A stretch of DNA of 64,000 nt from Roseomonas sp. Its GTDB lineage: Bacteria; Pseudomonadota; Alphaproteobacteria; Acetobacterales; Acetobacteraceae. The position numbers and the translations under genes were made by a program. Positions within the stretch are counted from its first letter, which is position 1, and each line of letters opens with the position of its first letter. Where the stretch lies: the NCBI GenBank assembly GCA_020249465.1, contig JADCFP010000034.1, positions 62,001-126,000 of the forward strand, given 5' to 3'. This document shows positions 50,538 to 60,346 of the stretch, piece by piece. Below the pieces are notes generated by a model. That model was not told the origin of the DNA, ran no database searches, and saw only the letters and a program-made list of their open reading frames with translations.

Positions 50538-51701
50538 ATGGCGCAGGCAATGCCGCTGCCCCCGCAAAGGGCGCATGGGGATCAGGGGCCATCCTGGTCT
50601 GATCGTTTCAGTGCCTGGCGCGAATCGCTGACCGCGCGCCCGGCCTTTCGCGCCTGGGCCGCGCGGTTTCCGCTGACCCGCCCGCTGGCGCGTCGCCGCG
50701 CGCGGGAATTGTTCGATCTCTGCGCGGGCTTTGTCTATTCACAGGTGCTGGCCGCCTGTGTGCGGCTGAAATTGTTTGAGGTGCTGCACGAAGCGCCGGC
50801 GGAAGAACGCGCCTTGGCCGCGCGATTTGGGCTTTCGCCGGAAGCGATGAACCGGTTGTTGGTGGCCGCCGAGTCGCTCCGGCTGGTGCGCCGGCGCGCG
50901 GATGGTGCCTGGGCGCTTGGCGAATTGGGCGCGGCCATGATCGGCAATCCCGGCATCGCCGCCATGGTCGAACACCATGCCATGCTCTACGCCGATTTGT
51001 CGGATCCGGTGGAATTACTGCGTCGCGAAAGGGGCGGCACGGCGCTGGCGCAATACTGGGCCTATGCCGGCGCCGCGCAGCCAGGGGCGCTGCCGGGCGA
51101 GAAAGTGTCCGATTACACGGCACTGATGGCGGCCAGCCAGCCCATGGTGGCGCAGGAAGTTCTGGCGGCTTACCGTTTTGGCCCGCATCGGCGGCTTATG
51201 GATGTGGGCGGCGGCAGCGGCGCCTTCCTGACCGCGGTGGGCAAAGCTAATCCTGGCCTGGACCTGTTGCTGTTTGACCTTCCGGCGGTGGCCGAACAGG
51301 GCCGGCAACGCTTTGCCCGCGAAGGGCTTGCGGACCGTGCCTTGGCGATGGGGGGTGATTTCACCACCGATTCCCTGCCTTTGGGCGCCGATATCATCAG
51401 TCTGGTCCGCGTGCTGCATGATCATGATGATGATGTGGTGCAGGCCCTCCTTGGGCGCGTCCGCGCGGCACTGCCCAAAGGCGGGCGGGTGCTGATTGCC
51501 GAACCCATGGCCGGCACTGCGGGCGCCGAGCCGATGGGTGGCGCCTATTTCGGCTTTTACCTGCTGGCCATGGGCCGCGGCCGCCCGCGCCGGCCGGATG
51601 AATTGGCCGCGATGCTAACCGCCGCCGGCTTTGCCGCGCCCCGGTTGCTGCCGACCGATACCCCATTGCTGACCCGCGTGATGCAGGCCGAAGCAAATTG
51701 A
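50538..51701 (+). CDS. crtF: Hydroxyneurosporene/demethylspheroidene O-methyltransferase
   Basis: A 387-aa SAM-dependent methyltransferase that methylates the 1-hydroxyl of acyclic carotenoids in the spheroidene and spirilloxanthin pathways. It has the O-methyltransferase_2 layout: N-terminal winged-helix dimerisation domain and SAM motif LMDVGGGSGAFL, then VRVLHDHDDDVV with the catalytic His. Its substrate 1-hydroxy carotenoids require CrtC, which is not in the window. Its neighbours crtE and crtB are usual. Confidence 0.94.
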   Translation: MAQAMPLPPQRAHGDQGPSWSDRFSAWRESLTARPAFRAWAARFPLTRPLARRRARELFDLCAGFVYSQVLAACVRLKLFEVLHEAPAEERALAARFGLSPEAMNRLLVAAESLRLVRRRADGAWALGELGAAMIGNPGIAAMVEHHAMLYADLSDPVELLRRERGGTALAQYWAYAGAAQPGALPGEKVSDYTALMAASQPMVAQEVLAAYRFGPHRRLMDVGGGSGAFLTAVGKANPGLDLLLFDLPAVAEQGRQRFAREGLADRALAMGGDFTTDSLPLGADIISLVRVLHDHDDDVVQALLGRVRAALPKGGRVLIAEPMAGTAGAEPMGGAYFGFYLLAMGRGRPRRPDELAAMLTAAGFAAPRLLPTDTPLLTRVMQAEAN

Positions 51702-51710
51702 CGATTTTGC

Positions 51711-51728
51711 TGTCAATTTTACTTGACA
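51711..51728. promoter_or_regulatory. PpsR-type operator of bchC
   Basis: TGTCAATTTTACTTGACA fits TGT-N12-ACA, with seven of eight positions of each arm matching the palindrome at 19886. It begins nine bases after the crtF stop and covers the predicted -35 TTGACA (51723-51728). Confidence 0.8.
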
Positions 51729-51750
51729 GAAATTTAAGTCACATTAGAGT
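51723..51750 (+). promoter_or_regulatory. Candidate bchC promoter (-35 TTGACA, -10 TAGAGT)
   Basis: TTGACA (51723-51728) and TAGAGT (51745-51750) are separated by 16 bp and lie 28 bp before the GTG start. The PpsR site overlaps the -35 completely. It would drive bchCXYZ and, through read-through, the puf genes. Confidence 0.5.
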
Positions 51751-51777
51751 TACAAAACCCGATTGGGAGATCCCGGA

Positions 51778-52719
51778 GTGGAAACACTCGCCATCCTGCT
51801 GAGCGCCCCTGAAAAGCTTTCGCTCTCGCGCCTGCAACTGACGCCGCCAGGCGCAGAGGATGTTGTCGTGGACATTGATTGGAGCGGTATCAGTACTGGA
51901 ACAGAACGTCTTCTCTGGTCCGGGCGCATGCCATCCTTCCCTGGCATGGGGTATCCGCTGGTGCCGGGTTACGAATCCGTCGGGCGCGTGGTGCAGGCCG
52001 GTGCTGCAGCAGGCCGGCGGCCAGGTGAAGCGGTTTTCGTGCCAGGTGCGCGTTGCTTCGGCGATATTCGCGGATTGTTTGGCGGCGCTGCCGCGCGGCT
52101 TGTGGTGGCCGGTGCGCGTGTTACGCCGGTTGACCCGGCCCTTGGCGCAGACGCTGTGCTCTTGGCGCTGGCAGCAACGGCGCATCACGCCATGGTGCTG
52201 CCCAACGCCGCCATTCCGGAATTGATTATCGGCCATGGCGTTCTGGGCCGTTTGCTGGCGCGGATCATCATCGCTGCCGGCCATCCCGCGCCTGTGGTGT
52301 GGGAAAGCAATCCCGCGCGGCGCGATGGCGCCAATGGCTATTTGGTTGTTGATCCGGCGGAAGATACGCGGCGCGATTATCGCGCCATTTGTGACGTGAG
52401 TGGCGACGCCGCGTTGCTCGATGCGCTGATTGCGTGCCTGGCCCCTGGTGGTGTGGTGACGCTCGCTGGTTTTTACAGCGCGCCGCTTTCCTTCACCTTC
52501 CCGCCGGCCTTCATGCGTGAAGCACGCATCGCCATCGCTGCGGAATGGAAACAACCCGATCTGGAAACGGTGAACAAGCTGATCGCCGCGCGCCGGCTTT
52601 CCCTTTCTGGCTTGATTACGCATCGCGCTGCCGCAGATGCCGCGCCGGAAGCCTATCGTCAGGCTTTTGAAGATCCTGCCTGCCTCAAAATGGTTCTGGA
52701 CTGGAGAAACAAACAATGA
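51778..52719 (+). CDS. bchC: Bacteriochlorophyllide a dehydrogenase
   Basis: A 313-aa NAD-dependent dehydrogenase that oxidises the 3-hydroxyethyl group to 3-acetyl. The start is taken as GTG at 51778, giving VETLAILLSAPEKLSL, as in BchC, with GGGAGA seven bases upstream. Signature segments are STGTERLLWSGRMPSFPGMGYPLVPGYESVG (zinc-type fold lacking some zinc ligands) and the Rossmann segment IGHGVLGRLLA. First gene of the bchCXYZ block; overlaps bchX by ATGA. Confidence 0.95.
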   Translation: METLAILLSAPEKLSLSRLQLTPPGAEDVVVDIDWSGISTGTERLLWSGRMPSFPGMGYPLVPGYESVGRVVQAGAAAGRRPGEAVFVPGARCFGDIRGLFGGAAARLVVAGARVTPVDPALGADAVLLALAATAHHAMVLPNAAIPELIIGHGVLGRLLARIIIAAGHPAPVVWESNPARRDGANGYLVVDPAEDTRRDYRAICDVSGDAALLDALIACLAPGGVVTLAGFYSAPLSFTFPPAFMREARIAIAAEWKQPDLETVNKLIAARRLSLSGLITHRAAADAAPEAYRQAFEDPACLKMVLDWRNKQ

Positions 52720-53732
52720 ATGCTGTCCCGGGGAAGCCAAACGGTCCATCCATGAATGCGATGCACAACGCGCTGCGCGCCGAAGCCTCAACGCCGCCTG
52801 ATGGGGTGCTGACGTCGCCCGCCGCCAAGAAAACGCAGATCATCGCCATCTATGGCAAGGGCGGTATCGGCAAATCCTTCACCCTTGCGAACCTGAGTTA
52901 CATGATGGCGCAGCAAGGCAAGCGCGTATTGCTGATTGGTTGCGACCCGAAAAGTGATACGACATCGCTGCTATTTGGTGGGCGTTCCTGCCCGACCATT
53001 ATCGAAACATCATCGAAGAAAAAAGCCGCCGGTGAGGCCGTTGCCATCGGCGATGTCTGCTTCAAGCGTGATGGTGTTTTCGCCATGGAATTGGGCGGCC
53101 CGGAAGTGGGCCGGGGCTGCGGTGGGCGCGGCATCATCCATGGTTTCGAATTGCTGGAAAAGCTTGGCTTCCATCAATGGGATTTTGACTACGTCCTGCT
53201 GGACTTCCTGGGCGATGTAGTCTGCGGTGGCTTTGGTCTGCCGATTGCGCGTGACATGTGCCAGAAAGTGATTGTTGTCGGGTCGAATGACCTGCAATCG
53301 CTCTATGTCGCCAACAATGTTTGTTCCGCCGTTGAATATTTCCGCAAGCTCGGCGGCAATGTTGGTGTGGCCGGCATGGTCATCAACAAGGATGATGGCA
53401 CTGGCGAAGCCCATGCCTTTGCCGCCGAAGCGGGCATTCCTGTGCTGGCAGCCATTCCGGCAGATGAGGATATCCGGCGCAAATCCGCAAATTATGAAAT
53501 CATCGGCAAGCCCGGCGGGCGCTGGGCTTCGGTGTTTGAACAACTCGCTCTCCAAGTCGCTGAGGCGCCGCCGCTGCGCCCGAACCCGCTCAGCCAGGAA
53601 AACCTGCTTGGCCTGTTCAAGGGTGAAGCCGTGGGCCGTGGTGTGGTGCTGAACCCCGCCACCATGGAAGACATGTGCGCAGCAGAAGTGCTGAACAAGC
53701 CATCCCTTGAAGTGGTGTATGAGGGCGTCTGA
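52716..53732 (+). CDS. bchX: Chlorophyllide a reductase iron protein X
   Basis: A 338-aa NifH-like ATPase of COR, the enzyme that reduces ring B of chlorophyllide. The P-loop is [10 protein letters not shown] (46-55; the final Phe is typical of BchX), followed by CDPKSDTT. [4Fe-4S] Cys ligands are in GRGCGGRGIIHG and DVVCGGFGLPIA. A 40-residue N-terminal tail precedes the fold. The stop lies four bases before bchY. Confidence 0.97.
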   Translation: MNAVPGKPNGPSMNAMHNALRAEASTPPDGVLTSPAAKKTQIIAIYGKGGIGKSFTLANLSYMMAQQGKRVLLIGCDPKSDTTSLLFGGRSCPTIIETSSKKKAAGEAVAIGDVCFKRDGVFAMELGGPEVGRGCGGRGIIHGFELLEKLGFHQWDFDYVLLDFLGDVVCGGFGLPIARDMCQKVIVVGSNDLQSLYVANNVCSAVEYFRKLGGNVGVAGMVINKDDGTGEAHAFAAEAGIPVLAAIPADEDIRRKSANYEIIGKPGGRWASVFEQLALQVAEAPPLRPNPLSQENLLGLFKGEAVGRGVVLNPATMEDMCAAEVLNKPSLEVVYEGV

Positions 53733-53736
53733 GGGC

Positions 53737-55251
53737 ATGGACACACTCCCGCCCGTATCGCCGCCTGCCGCCACCGAAGGCGCTGCCTGCCATGGCGGGC
53801 GGGAAACGCTGGACGCTGCCGCGCGTGCTGCGGGCAAGTCCGAGTTGATGGACAAGCTTGCGGCTGATTACCCGCGCGGGCCGCATGACCAACCGCAATC
53901 CATGTGCCCGGCCTTTGGGTCGCTCCGCGTTGGTTTGCGCATGCGCCGTGTGGCGACGATCCTTTCCGGTAGTGCGTGTTGCGTCTATGGCTTGACCTTC
54001 ACCAGCCATTTCTATGGCGCGCGCCGTACCGTGGGTTATGTGCCGTTCAATTCGGAAACCCTCGTCACCGGCAAGCTTTTTGAAGATATTCGCGACGCTG
54101 TTCATGACTTGGCAAAGCCAGAGGATTATGACGCGGTCATCGTCACCAATCTTTGTGTGCCAACGGCATCTGGTGTGCCGCTTGATCTGCTGCCGAAGCA
54201 GATCAATGGCGTGCGCGTCATTGGCATAGATGTACCAGGTTTTGGTGTGCCGACCCATGCAGAAGCCAAGGATGTGCTGGCGGGCGCGATGTTGCGCTAC
54301 GCACGCAATGAGGCTGAAGCTGGTCCGGTAGCACGGCCACGCGATTACGCACTGGATCAACGCAGCATCGCGGTGATTGGCGAGTTGTTCCCCGCCGATC
54401 CGCCAGGAATTGGTGCGTTGATCCAGCCCATGGGGCTGACGCTGGCGCCGCAAACTCCGGCGCGTGAATGGCGCGATCTCTACGCGGCTTTGGATAGCGT
54501 GGCGGTGGCGGCGGTGCATCCCTTCTATACCGCAAGCATTCGCGAATTCCGCGCGGCGGGCCGCCCGGTGGTGGGTTCCGCACCGGTGGGCGTGGAAGGC
54601 ACCGATGCCTGGCTTTCGGCGATTGGTGCGGCGGCGGGTGTGAAGCCATCCGATATCGAAGCCGCCAAGGCGCGTGCCTTGCCCGCCATTCGTGGTGCGC
54701 TTGCCGGCAATCAGGTCAAGGCACGCATTACGGTTTCCGGTTATGAAGGTTCGGAATTGCTGGTGGCGCGCCTGTTGATCGAAGCAGGCGCTGAAGTGCC
54801 TTATGTCGGCACCGCCGCACCGCGCACGGAATGGAGCGCGACGGATTGCAAATGGCTCGAAGCGCATGGCTGTCATGTGCAGTATCGCGCGAGCCTGGAA
54901 CAGGACATTGCCGCGATGAAGGAAGCGCGGCCTGATCTTGCGCTCGGCACAACACCCTTGGTGCAGAAGGCCAAGGAAATGGGCACGCCTGCGCTTTACT
55001 TCACCAATATGGTTTCTGCCCGGCCGCTTTTTGGCCCAGCTGGTGCAGCTTCCATGGCGGGGATTGTGGCGGCGCAGACCAATGGGCGCGAACGTTTTTC
55101 GCGTATGGTGTCCTTCTTTGAAGGTGTCGGCACGCCGGATGGCGCCGGCTATGGCTTCCGCGACAAGCCAAGCGATCCCCCTGGTTTTCGCGAACGTCAG
55201 CGCAAGCTGCGCGCCGCCAAGGCCAAGGCCGAAGAAGCGGTGGGGAGCTGA
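53737..55251 (+). CDS. bchY: Chlorophyllide a reductase subunit Y
   Basis: A 504-aa nitrogenase-like subunit. Cluster-ligand Cys are in [20 protein letters not shown] and NLCVPTASG, in the spacing of BchY. The N-terminal 45 residues are Pro/Ala-rich. The frame begins ten codons earlier at a TTG within bchX; ATG at 53737, four bases after the bchX stop, is chosen. Acts with BchZ and BchX. The stop precedes bchZ by 2 bp. Confidence 0.96.
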   Translation: MDTLPPVSPPAATEGAACHGGRETLDAAARAAGKSELMDKLAADYPRGPHDQPQSMCPAFGSLRVGLRMRRVATILSGSACCVYGLTFTSHFYGARRTVGYVPFNSETLVTGKLFEDIRDAVHDLAKPEDYDAVIVTNLCVPTASGVPLDLLPKQINGVRVIGIDVPGFGVPTHAEAKDVLAGAMLRYARNEAEAGPVARPRDYALDQRSIAVIGELFPADPPGIGALIQPMGLTLAPQTPAREWRDLYAALDSVAVAAVHPFYTASIREFRAAGRPVVGSAPVGVEGTDAWLSAIGAAAGVKPSDIEAAKARALPAIRGALAGNQVKARITVSGYEGSELLVARLLIEAGAEVPYVGTAAPRTEWSATDCKWLEAHGCHVQYRASLEQDIAAMKEARPDLALGTTPLVQKAKEMGTPALYFTNMVSARPLFGPAGAASMAGIVAAQTNGRERFSRMVSFFEGVGTPDGAGYGFRDKPSDPPGFRERQRKLRAAKAKAEEAVGS

Positions 55252-55253
55252 GC

Positions 55254-56690
55254 ATGCTCGTTCTCGATCATGATCGTGCCGGCGGCTATTGGGGGGCGAT
55301 CTATGCTTTCTCGGCAGTGCGCGGCCTGCGTGTTGTGATTGATGGTCCGGTGGGGTGCGAAAACCTGCCGGTGACAGCAGTGCTGCATTATACGGACGCG
55401 CTGCCGCCGCATGAATTGCCGATTGTGGTGACAGGTCTGGATGAGGATTCACTTTCCCAGAACGGTACCGAAGGCGCCTTGAAGCGTGCCGCCGCAACGC
55501 AGGATGCTGAATTACCGGCAGTGGTGGTGACGGGCTCCATCGCCGAGATGATTGGCGGCGGCGTGACACCGCAAGGCAGTAATCTGCAGCGCTTCATCTG
55601 CCGGACAATTGATGAGGATCAGTGGCAAGCCGCTGACCGCGCCATCATGTGGCTTTGGAGTGAATTTGGCTCACGTGGTCGCAAGCCGAAGCCGCGCACG
55701 CGCAAGGAAGGCGAAAAGCCGCGCGTGAATATCATCGGCCCCATCTACGGCACCTTCAATATGCCATCTGACTTGGCCGAGATTCGCCGGCTGGTTGAAG
55801 GCATTGGCTGTGAGATCAATCTGGTCTTCCCGCTTGGTAGCCATGTGGAGGACATCGCGAAGCTACCCGATGCAGATGTGAATATCTGCATGTATCGCGA
55901 ATTTGGCCGCAAGCTTTGTGAAGAACTGGAACGGCCTTATCTGCAAGCCCCGATCGGATTGTTCGCGACCACGAATTTTCTCCGCAAGCTTGGTGAATTG
56001 ACCGGGCTTGATCCGGAACCCTTCATCGAACGTGAAAAGCATACAACGGTGAAGCCGCTTTGGGATTTGTGGCGCAGTGTGACGCAGGATTTCTACGCCT
56101 CTGCCTCCTTCGCGGTGGTTGCAACCGATACTTATGCGCGTGGTCTGCAGCGTTTTCTGCATGATGAAATGGGCATTCCCTGTGCTTTCGCCTTTTCGCG
56201 CAAGGCAGGGCAGAAGCCCGACAATGCGGCAGTGCGCGATGCGCTGCGCAAGACGCCGCCCTTGGTGTTGTTCGGTTCGTATAATGAACGCATGTATGCG
56301 GCGGAAATCAAAAGCCGCGCCATGTATATCCCGGCCAGCTTCCCCGGCGCCATTATCCGCCGTGCTACCGGCACGCCCTTCATGGGCTATGCCGGCGCTA
56401 CCTATGTCATCCAGGAATATTGCAACGCCTTGTTTGACGCGTTGTTTCATATCCTACCGCTCGGCACTGATCTTGATCGTGTTGAACCCACCCCGGTGCG
56501 TGCTGCCGAGCCCTGGGATGCGGCGGCGGTCGCACTGCTGGATGAACGGGTGGAGCAGGAGCCCTTCCTACTGCGCATTTCCGCAGCGAAGCGGCTGCGC
56601 GAACAGGTTGAACGCGCCGCGCGCGATGCGGCAGAACCGCGCGTGACGGCAGAGCGCGTGCAAAAGACTTTGGCGGAGGTGATGGCATGA
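55254..56690 (+). CDS. bchZ: Chlorophyllide a reductase subunit Z
   Basis: A 478-aa COR catalytic subunit. [40 protein letters not shown] (cluster Cys) and the C-terminal [21 protein letters not shown] (a sequence common to BchZ and BchH/ChlB-type ends) are clear. Its stop overlaps the start of a 54-codon frame (ATGA), which leads straight to pufB, so the bch-puf junction is continuous. Confidence 0.96.
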   Translation: MLVLDHDRAGGYWGAIYAFSAVRGLRVVIDGPVGCENLPVTAVLHYTDALPPHELPIVVTGLDEDSLSQNGTEGALKRAAATQDAELPAVVVTGSIAEMIGGGVTPQGSNLQRFICRTIDEDQWQAADRAIMWLWSEFGSRGRKPKPRTRKEGEKPRVNIIGPIYGTFNMPSDLAEIRRLVEGIGCEINLVFPLGSHVEDIAKLPDADVNICMYREFGRKLCEELERPYLQAPIGLFATTNFLRKLGELTGLDPEPFIEREKHTTVKPLWDLWRSVTQDFYASASFAVVATDTYARGLQRFLHDEMGIPCAFAFSRKAGQKPDNAAVRDALRKTPPLVLFGSYNERMYAAEIKSRAMYIPASFPGAIIRRATGTPFMGYAGATYVIQEYCNALFDALFHILPLGTDLDRVEPTPVRAAEPWDAAAVALLDERVEQEPFLLRISAAKRLREQVERAARDAAEPRVTAERVQKTLAEVMA

Positions 56691-56851
56691 CGCCCCTTCG
56701 TGAACACGAATCTTGTCTGCGAACGGACCGCGGTCACCGCTGTCGGCACGTCTCCGATGACAAGAAGGCTTGGGCGGAATTCCGCCTCTGCCGTCCCTGC
56801 CGCGCGGGTGGACGCGGTAATGGCCGTAAGGCCAAGTCGGAGGTTTGCTAA
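56687..56851 (+). CDS. Undescribed 54-aa Cys/Arg-rich microprotein between bchZ and pufB
   Basis: The frame fills the gap exactly: its ATG overlaps the bchZ stop (ATGA) and its TAA shares a base with the pufB ATG (TAATG). GGAGG stands seven bases before the ATG, ideal spacing. The product has ten Arg, four Lys and five Cys (10, 19, 35, 38, 54), including a CRPC motif at 35-38, and no membrane segment. It is not PufQ, which is larger and membrane-bound. It could be a small zinc-binding or RNA-binding regulator, or a translated leader controlling pufB. Function unknown. Confidence 0.6.
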   Translation: MTPLREHESCLRTDRGHRCRHVSDDKKAWAEFRLCRPCRAGGRGNGRKAKSEVC

Positions 56852-57027
56852 TGGCCGACACTAGAACGCGCCTGACGGAAGCTCAGGCGAAGGAAGTCCA
56901 CAACTTGGTGGTCCAGGGATGGGCTTTCTCCGTTTTCGCTTCCATGGGCGCGCATATCCTCGTGTGGTTGTGGCGGCCGCTTGTCTATACCGGACAAGTG
57001 GTTCCGCCCGACTGGCGCTTCTTCTGA
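56851..57027 (+). CDS. pufB: LH1 antenna beta polypeptide
   Basis: A 58-aa single-span protein. The bacteriochlorophyll ligand is His35 in GAHILVWLWRP, and His17 lies in the N-terminal LTEAQAKEVHNLVVQGW signature. The open frame starts two codons earlier; ATG at 56851 with GGAGG seven bases upstream is the real start. With PufA it forms the ring around the reaction centre. Coupled to the 54-aa gene upstream by TAATG. Confidence 0.97.
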   Translation: MADTRTRLTEAQAKEVHNLVVQGWAFSVFASMGAHILVWLWRPLVYTGQVVPPDWRFF

Positions 57028-57080
57028 AGGATGTTCCAGGTTGACGGAAATTCCCAAGACCTGGGCGGAAAGAAAGGAGA

Positions 57081-57269
57081 ATGTTCGATATGCATAAAAT
57101 GTGGATGGTGATTGACGCTCGTCGTGTCGGGTTCCTCGGCGCGGCAGGTGTGGTGGCGATCGCAGCAGTGATTCACTTCGCTGTTCTGAGCTCGCCGCGC
57201 TACTGCGATCATCTTGGTTGGTGCGCAACGTCACCGACATTCACCCCTGGCGCGAAGCTGGGTGGTTGA
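57081..57269 (+). CDS. pufA: LH1 antenna alpha polypeptide
   Basis: A 62-aa single-span protein from the first ATG (or 59 from Met4 at 57090; the ribosome site AAAGGAG fits either imperfectly). The family start MWMVIDARRV and the membrane span with ligand His32 (AAVIHFAVLSSPR) are clear. The C-terminal tail after SSPR is long and contains Cys42 and Cys48 (YCDHLGWC), an unusual pair for LH1 alpha, lying on the periplasmic side where a disulphide could form. Confidence 0.95.
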   Translation: MFDMHKMWMVIDARRVGFLGAAGVVAIAAVIHFAVLSSPRYCDHLGWCATSPTFTPGAKLGG

Positions 57270-57276
57270 GCACGGG

Positions 57277-57294
57277 GCGCGGCTTCGGCCGCGC
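57277..57294 (+). other. Hairpin with cUUCGg tetraloop after pufA
   Basis: GCGCGGC pairs with GCCGCGC around TTCG (57284-57287), closed by C-G: an unusually stable UUCG tetraloop. It lies eight bases after the pufA stop. In Rhodobacter, hairpins here protect the pufBA transcript end from exonuclease and raise LH1 over reaction centre. Confidence 0.7.
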
Positions 57295-57305
57295 TTCAGC
57301 GAATT

Positions 57306-57333
57306 GGGCGAGGCAGCCGAAACTGCCTCGCCC
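57306..57333 (+). other. Second puf intercistronic hairpin
   Basis: GGGCGAGGCAG (57306-57316) pairs perfectly with CTGCCTCGCCC (57323-57333) around a CCGAAA loop. With the preceding UUCG hairpin it makes a tandem stem structure between pufA and pufL. No T-run follows, favouring mRNA stabilisation over termination. Confidence 0.75.
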
Positions 57334-57396
57334 GCACAAACATCATGAGGGACCGCCAGGCGGGCATAGCCCCCGTCGGGAGAGGAGCATCAAGCG

Positions 57397-58221
57397 ATGG
57401 CGATGTTAAGCTTTGAGCGGAAATACCGCGTCCGCGGCGGAACCCTGATAGGGGGCGACCTGTTCGATTTCTGGATAGGGCCTTTCTATGTCGGGTTCTT
57501 TGGCGTGACCTGCGCGTTTTTCAGCTTTGTCGGAACCGCCCTGATCCTCTACGGCGCTGCGATTGGCGGGACGTGGAATCCTTGGCTGATCAATATCGCG
57601 CCGCCGGATCTCAAATACGGGCTGCGCCTGGCGCCAATGCGCGAAGGCGGCTTGTGGCAGATGATCACCATCTGCGCGATCGGGGCTTTTGTTTCCTGGG
57701 CATTGCGCCAGGCAGAAATATCGCGAAAGCTAGGCATGGGCTATCACATTCCTATCGCCTACGGCGTCGCGGTTTTCGCCTATATCACGCTTGTCGTGAT
57801 CCGGCCGGTGCTGATGGGCGCATGGGGACATGGCTTCCCCTACGGCATTTGGAGTCACCTCGATTGGGTGTCCAATGTCGGCTATCAATATCTGCACTTC
57901 CACTATAACCCGGCGCATATGATCGCGGTGACCTTCTTCTTCACCACGGTGCTGGCGCTGTCACTGCACGGTGCATTGGTTCTCTCGGCGCTCAACCCGC
58001 CTGAAGGTGAACCGGTCAAGACCGCAGAGCATGAGAATACTTTCTTCCGTGACCTGATCGGTTATTCGATCGGCACGCTGGGTATTCACCGGCTTGGTCT
58101 TTTCCTGGCGCTGTCAGCCGGTTTCTGGAGTGCGATCTGCATTGTGATCAGTGGTCCTTTCTGGACCCGCGGCTGGCCCGAATGGTGGGGCTGGTGGCTT
58201 AACCTGCCGATTTGGCGCTAG
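57397..58221 (+). CDS. pufL: Photosynthetic reaction centre L subunit
   Basis: A 274-aa five-span protein of the type 2 reaction centre. It starts [20 protein letters not shown]. The [21 protein letters not shown] region holds the special-pair/accessory bacteriochlorophyll ligand histidines, and the iron ligand His is in [10 protein letters not shown]; the second is in [10 protein letters not shown]. Length is standard. The start is preceded by AGGAG. Confidence 0.98.
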   Translation: MAMLSFERKYRVRGGTLIGGDLFDFWIGPFYVGFFGVTCAFFSFVGTALILYGAAIGGTWNPWLINIAPPDLKYGLRLAPMREGGLWQMITICAIGAFVSWALRQAEISRKLGMGYHIPIAYGVAVFAYITLVVIRPVLMGAWGHGFPYGIWSHLDWVSNVGYQYLHFHYNPAHMIAVTFFFTTVLALSLHGALVLSALNPPEGEPVKTAEHENTFFRDLIGYSIGTLGIHRLGLFLALSAGFWSAICIVISGPFWTRGWPEWWGWWLNLPIWR

Positions 58222-58242
58222 GCGAGGGGAGGGAAAAGTCCC

Positions 58243-59223
58243 ATGGCCGAATATCAAAACATCTTCACCCGGATTCAGGTGCGCGGCCCCGTACCTTACC
58301 CTGGTGTGCCGCTGCCCGCCGATAATTCACCGCGCGAAGGCACGCCGCGTGAAGTGCATCTCTTTGGTCGTCTTGGCGATGCACAGATTGGGCCGATCTA
58401 TCTTGGTTATCTTGGCATTCTCTCGCTGCTCTTTGGCTTTATCGCCTTTGAGATCATCGGGCTTACCATGCTGGCCTCGGTAAATTGGAACATCAGTGAA
58501 TTCATCCGTCAGCTTTTCTGGCTGGCGCTTGAACCGCCGCCGCCGGAATATGGCTTGCGCATTCCGCCCCTCAATAAGGGTGGCTGGTGGATCGTGGCGG
58601 GCTTCTTCCTGACACTTTCCATGCTGCTCTGGTGGGTCCGTACCTATCGCCGGGCGCGTCAGCTTGGCATGGGAACGCATGTGGCTTGGGCCTTTGCCGG
58701 CGCCATCTGGCTTTATTTGGTGCTGGGCTTCATCCGTCCTGTCGCCATGGGTAGCTGGAGTGAGGCCGTGCCCTTTGGCATCTTCCCGCATCTGGATTGG
58801 ACGGCAGCGTTTTCCATCCGCTATGGCAATCTTTTCTACAATCCTTTCCACGCGCTTTCGATCGTCTTCCTCTACGGCTCCGTTCTGCTGTTCGCGATGC
58901 ATGCAGCAACCATCCTGGCGCTTGGGCGCTATGGTGGTGAGCGTGAAATCGAACAGACTTTGGATCGCGGCACGGCAGCGGAACGCGGCGGCTTGTTCTG
59001 GCGCTGGACCATGGGCTTCAACGCCACGTTTGAAAGCATCCACCGCTGGGCTTGGTGGTTTGCCTTCCTTTGCCCCGTCGCGGGCGGGATTGGCATTCTG
59101 CTGACCGGAACTGTTGTGGACAACTGGTATCTCTGGGCGGTGGATCGGCACTTCGCGCCGGCCTACACCATGCCTTGGACACCCGCTGTTGATCCCTCCA
59201 TTGTACAAGGAGCGCCGCGATGA
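58243..59223 (+). CDS. pufM: Photosynthetic reaction centre M subunit
   Basis: A 326-aa five-span protein. [16 protein letters not shown] is the family start. [16 protein letters not shown] and [16 protein letters not shown] carry pigment-ligand His, and the non-haem iron ligands lie in MHAATILA and [10 protein letters not shown]. Together with PufL and PuhA it forms the core that reduces quinone. Overlaps pufC by ATGA. Confidence 0.98.
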   Translation: MAEYQNIFTRIQVRGPVPYPGVPLPADNSPREGTPREVHLFGRLGDAQIGPIYLGYLGILSLLFGFIAFEIIGLTMLASVNWNISEFIRQLFWLALEPPPPEYGLRIPPLNKGGWWIVAGFFLTLSMLLWWVRTYRRARQLGMGTHVAWAFAGAIWLYLVLGFIRPVAMGSWSEAVPFGIFPHLDWTAAFSIRYGNLFYNPFHALSIVFLYGSVLLFAMHAATILALGRYGGEREIEQTLDRGTAAERGGLFWRWTMGFNATFESIHRWAWWFAFLCPVAGGIGILLTGTVVDNWYLWAVDRHFAPAYTMPWTPAVDPSIVQGAPR

Positions 59224-60296
59224 GCAGGTTTTCACTCAGCATCGCTGCCGGTGTGGTGGCGCTGCTTTGCGGGGTGGTCTTCGTCACCACCTTTGAACGC
59301 CCACCTGTACTGTCAACGCAAGGTGGCTTCCGCGGGCTATCAATGGGTGAGGTGGAAAACCCGCGCACCTTGCCGGCGCTTCTTGCGGCCAATCAGGCGC
59401 CGGAAGCATCGGAAGCTGCCGATACAACGGGCCCCAGGGCGCATGAGGTCTATGAGAATATTCAGGTACTTCGGGACCTGAGTGAAGCGCAGTTCAATCG
59501 CATCATGCTGGCCATGACGGAATGGATCGCGCCCAATCAGGGCTGCGGCTATTGCCACAATGTCGAGAACATGGCTTCCGACGAAGTCTATACGAAGGTC
59601 GTCGCCCGGCGCATGTTGCAGATGACGCATAAGATCAATTCGGAATGGGCGACGCATGTCGGCCAGACTGGCGTCACCTGCTACACCTGTCATCGTGGTA
59701 ACGCGGTGCCGACCATGGTCTGGTCAACTGAACCGAATAGTCGCGCCGGGCTGCAAGCACCGCGTGGGCAGAATCATCCGGCAGCATCCGTCGGTGAAAG
59801 TTCCCTGCCTTCGGATCCCTTCACGCCCTTCCTGCTGGGTGATCGTGAAATCCGCAATATCAGCGCAACATCGCTGCCAGGACGGAACAACCAGAATATC
59901 ATGACGACGGAATGGACCTATGCCCTGATGATGCATATGTCTGGCGCGCTCGGCGTGAACTGCACCTACTGCCACAATAGCCGTTCCTTCGCTGAATGGG
60001 CGCAAAGCCCACCCGCGCGGACGACTGCCTGGCACGGCATCCGCATGGTGCGGGACATCAATATGTCCTACATCGAACCTCTAAAGCCGCTTTGGGCGCA
60101 GAACCCGAATGGTCCGGCGGAAGGCCCGCATGGCCCACGGCTTGGGGCGCTGGGCGATCCGCTGAAAGTGAATTGTTCGACCTGCCACCAGGGACTCAAC
60201 CGTCCCCTGAATGGTGCGCCCATGCTGCGTGACTTCCCTGAATTGAAGCGGGTCAATCAAGGCCCGCTGCGTTCGGCTGATGCCACGCCGCGATGA
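59220..60296 (+). CDS. pufC: Tetrahaem cytochrome subunit of the reaction centre
   Basis: A 358-aa periplasmic cytochrome c that re-reduces the special pair. Four CxxCH haem sites start at Cys109, Cys154, Cys248 and Cys319, all intact. Residues 8-25 form a membrane anchor or signal ([18 protein letters not shown]); Cys17 could be a lipoprotein Cys, but the lipobox is poor, so a membrane-anchored helix is equally likely. Many aerobic phototrophs of this group keep PufC. Followed by two terminators. Confidence 0.97.
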   Translation: MSRFSLSIAAGVVALLCGVVFVTTFERPPVLSTQGGFRGLSMGEVENPRTLPALLAANQAPEASEAADTTGPRAHEVYENIQVLRDLSEAQFNRIMLAMTEWIAPNQGCGYCHNVENMASDEVYTKVVARRMLQMTHKINSEWATHVGQTGVTCYTCHRGNAVPTMVWSTEPNSRAGLQAPRGQNHPAASVGESSLPSDPFTPFLLGDREIRNISATSLPGRNNQNIMTTEWTYALMMHMSGALGVNCTYCHNSRSFAEWAQSPPARTTAWHGIRMVRDINMSYIEPLKPLWAQNPNGPAEGPHGPRLGALGDPLKVNCSTCHQGLNRPLNGAPMLRDFPELKRVNQGPLRSADATPR

Positions 60297-60302
60297 TGGA
60301 TC

Positions 60303-60335
60303 AGGGCGGGTTGAATAGACCCGCCCTTGGTTTGT
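60303..60335 (+). terminator. Terminator 1 after pufC
   Basis: AGGGCGGGT and ACCCGCCCT form a 9-bp stem around TGAATAG, followed by TGGTTTGTTG. It begins seven bases after the pufC stop. The tail is T-rich but interrupted, so termination may be partial. Confidence 0.7.
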
Positions 60336-60346
60336 TGTATTTGAAG

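Noticed and set aside
53617-55569. A 650-codon open frame on the minus strand opposite bchY
   Set aside because: It is a shadow of bchY in high-GC DNA. The product is Arg/His-rich with no recognisable domain, while the plus strand encodes a conserved nitrogenase-like subunit.
56687-56851. pufQ as the identity of the 54-aa gene
   Set aside because: PufQ in Rhodobacter is longer with a membrane span; this product is Arg/Cys-rich and soluble.
56690-57396. A pufX-like gene
   Set aside because: No open frame with the PufX features lies in the puf region or between pufM and pufC.
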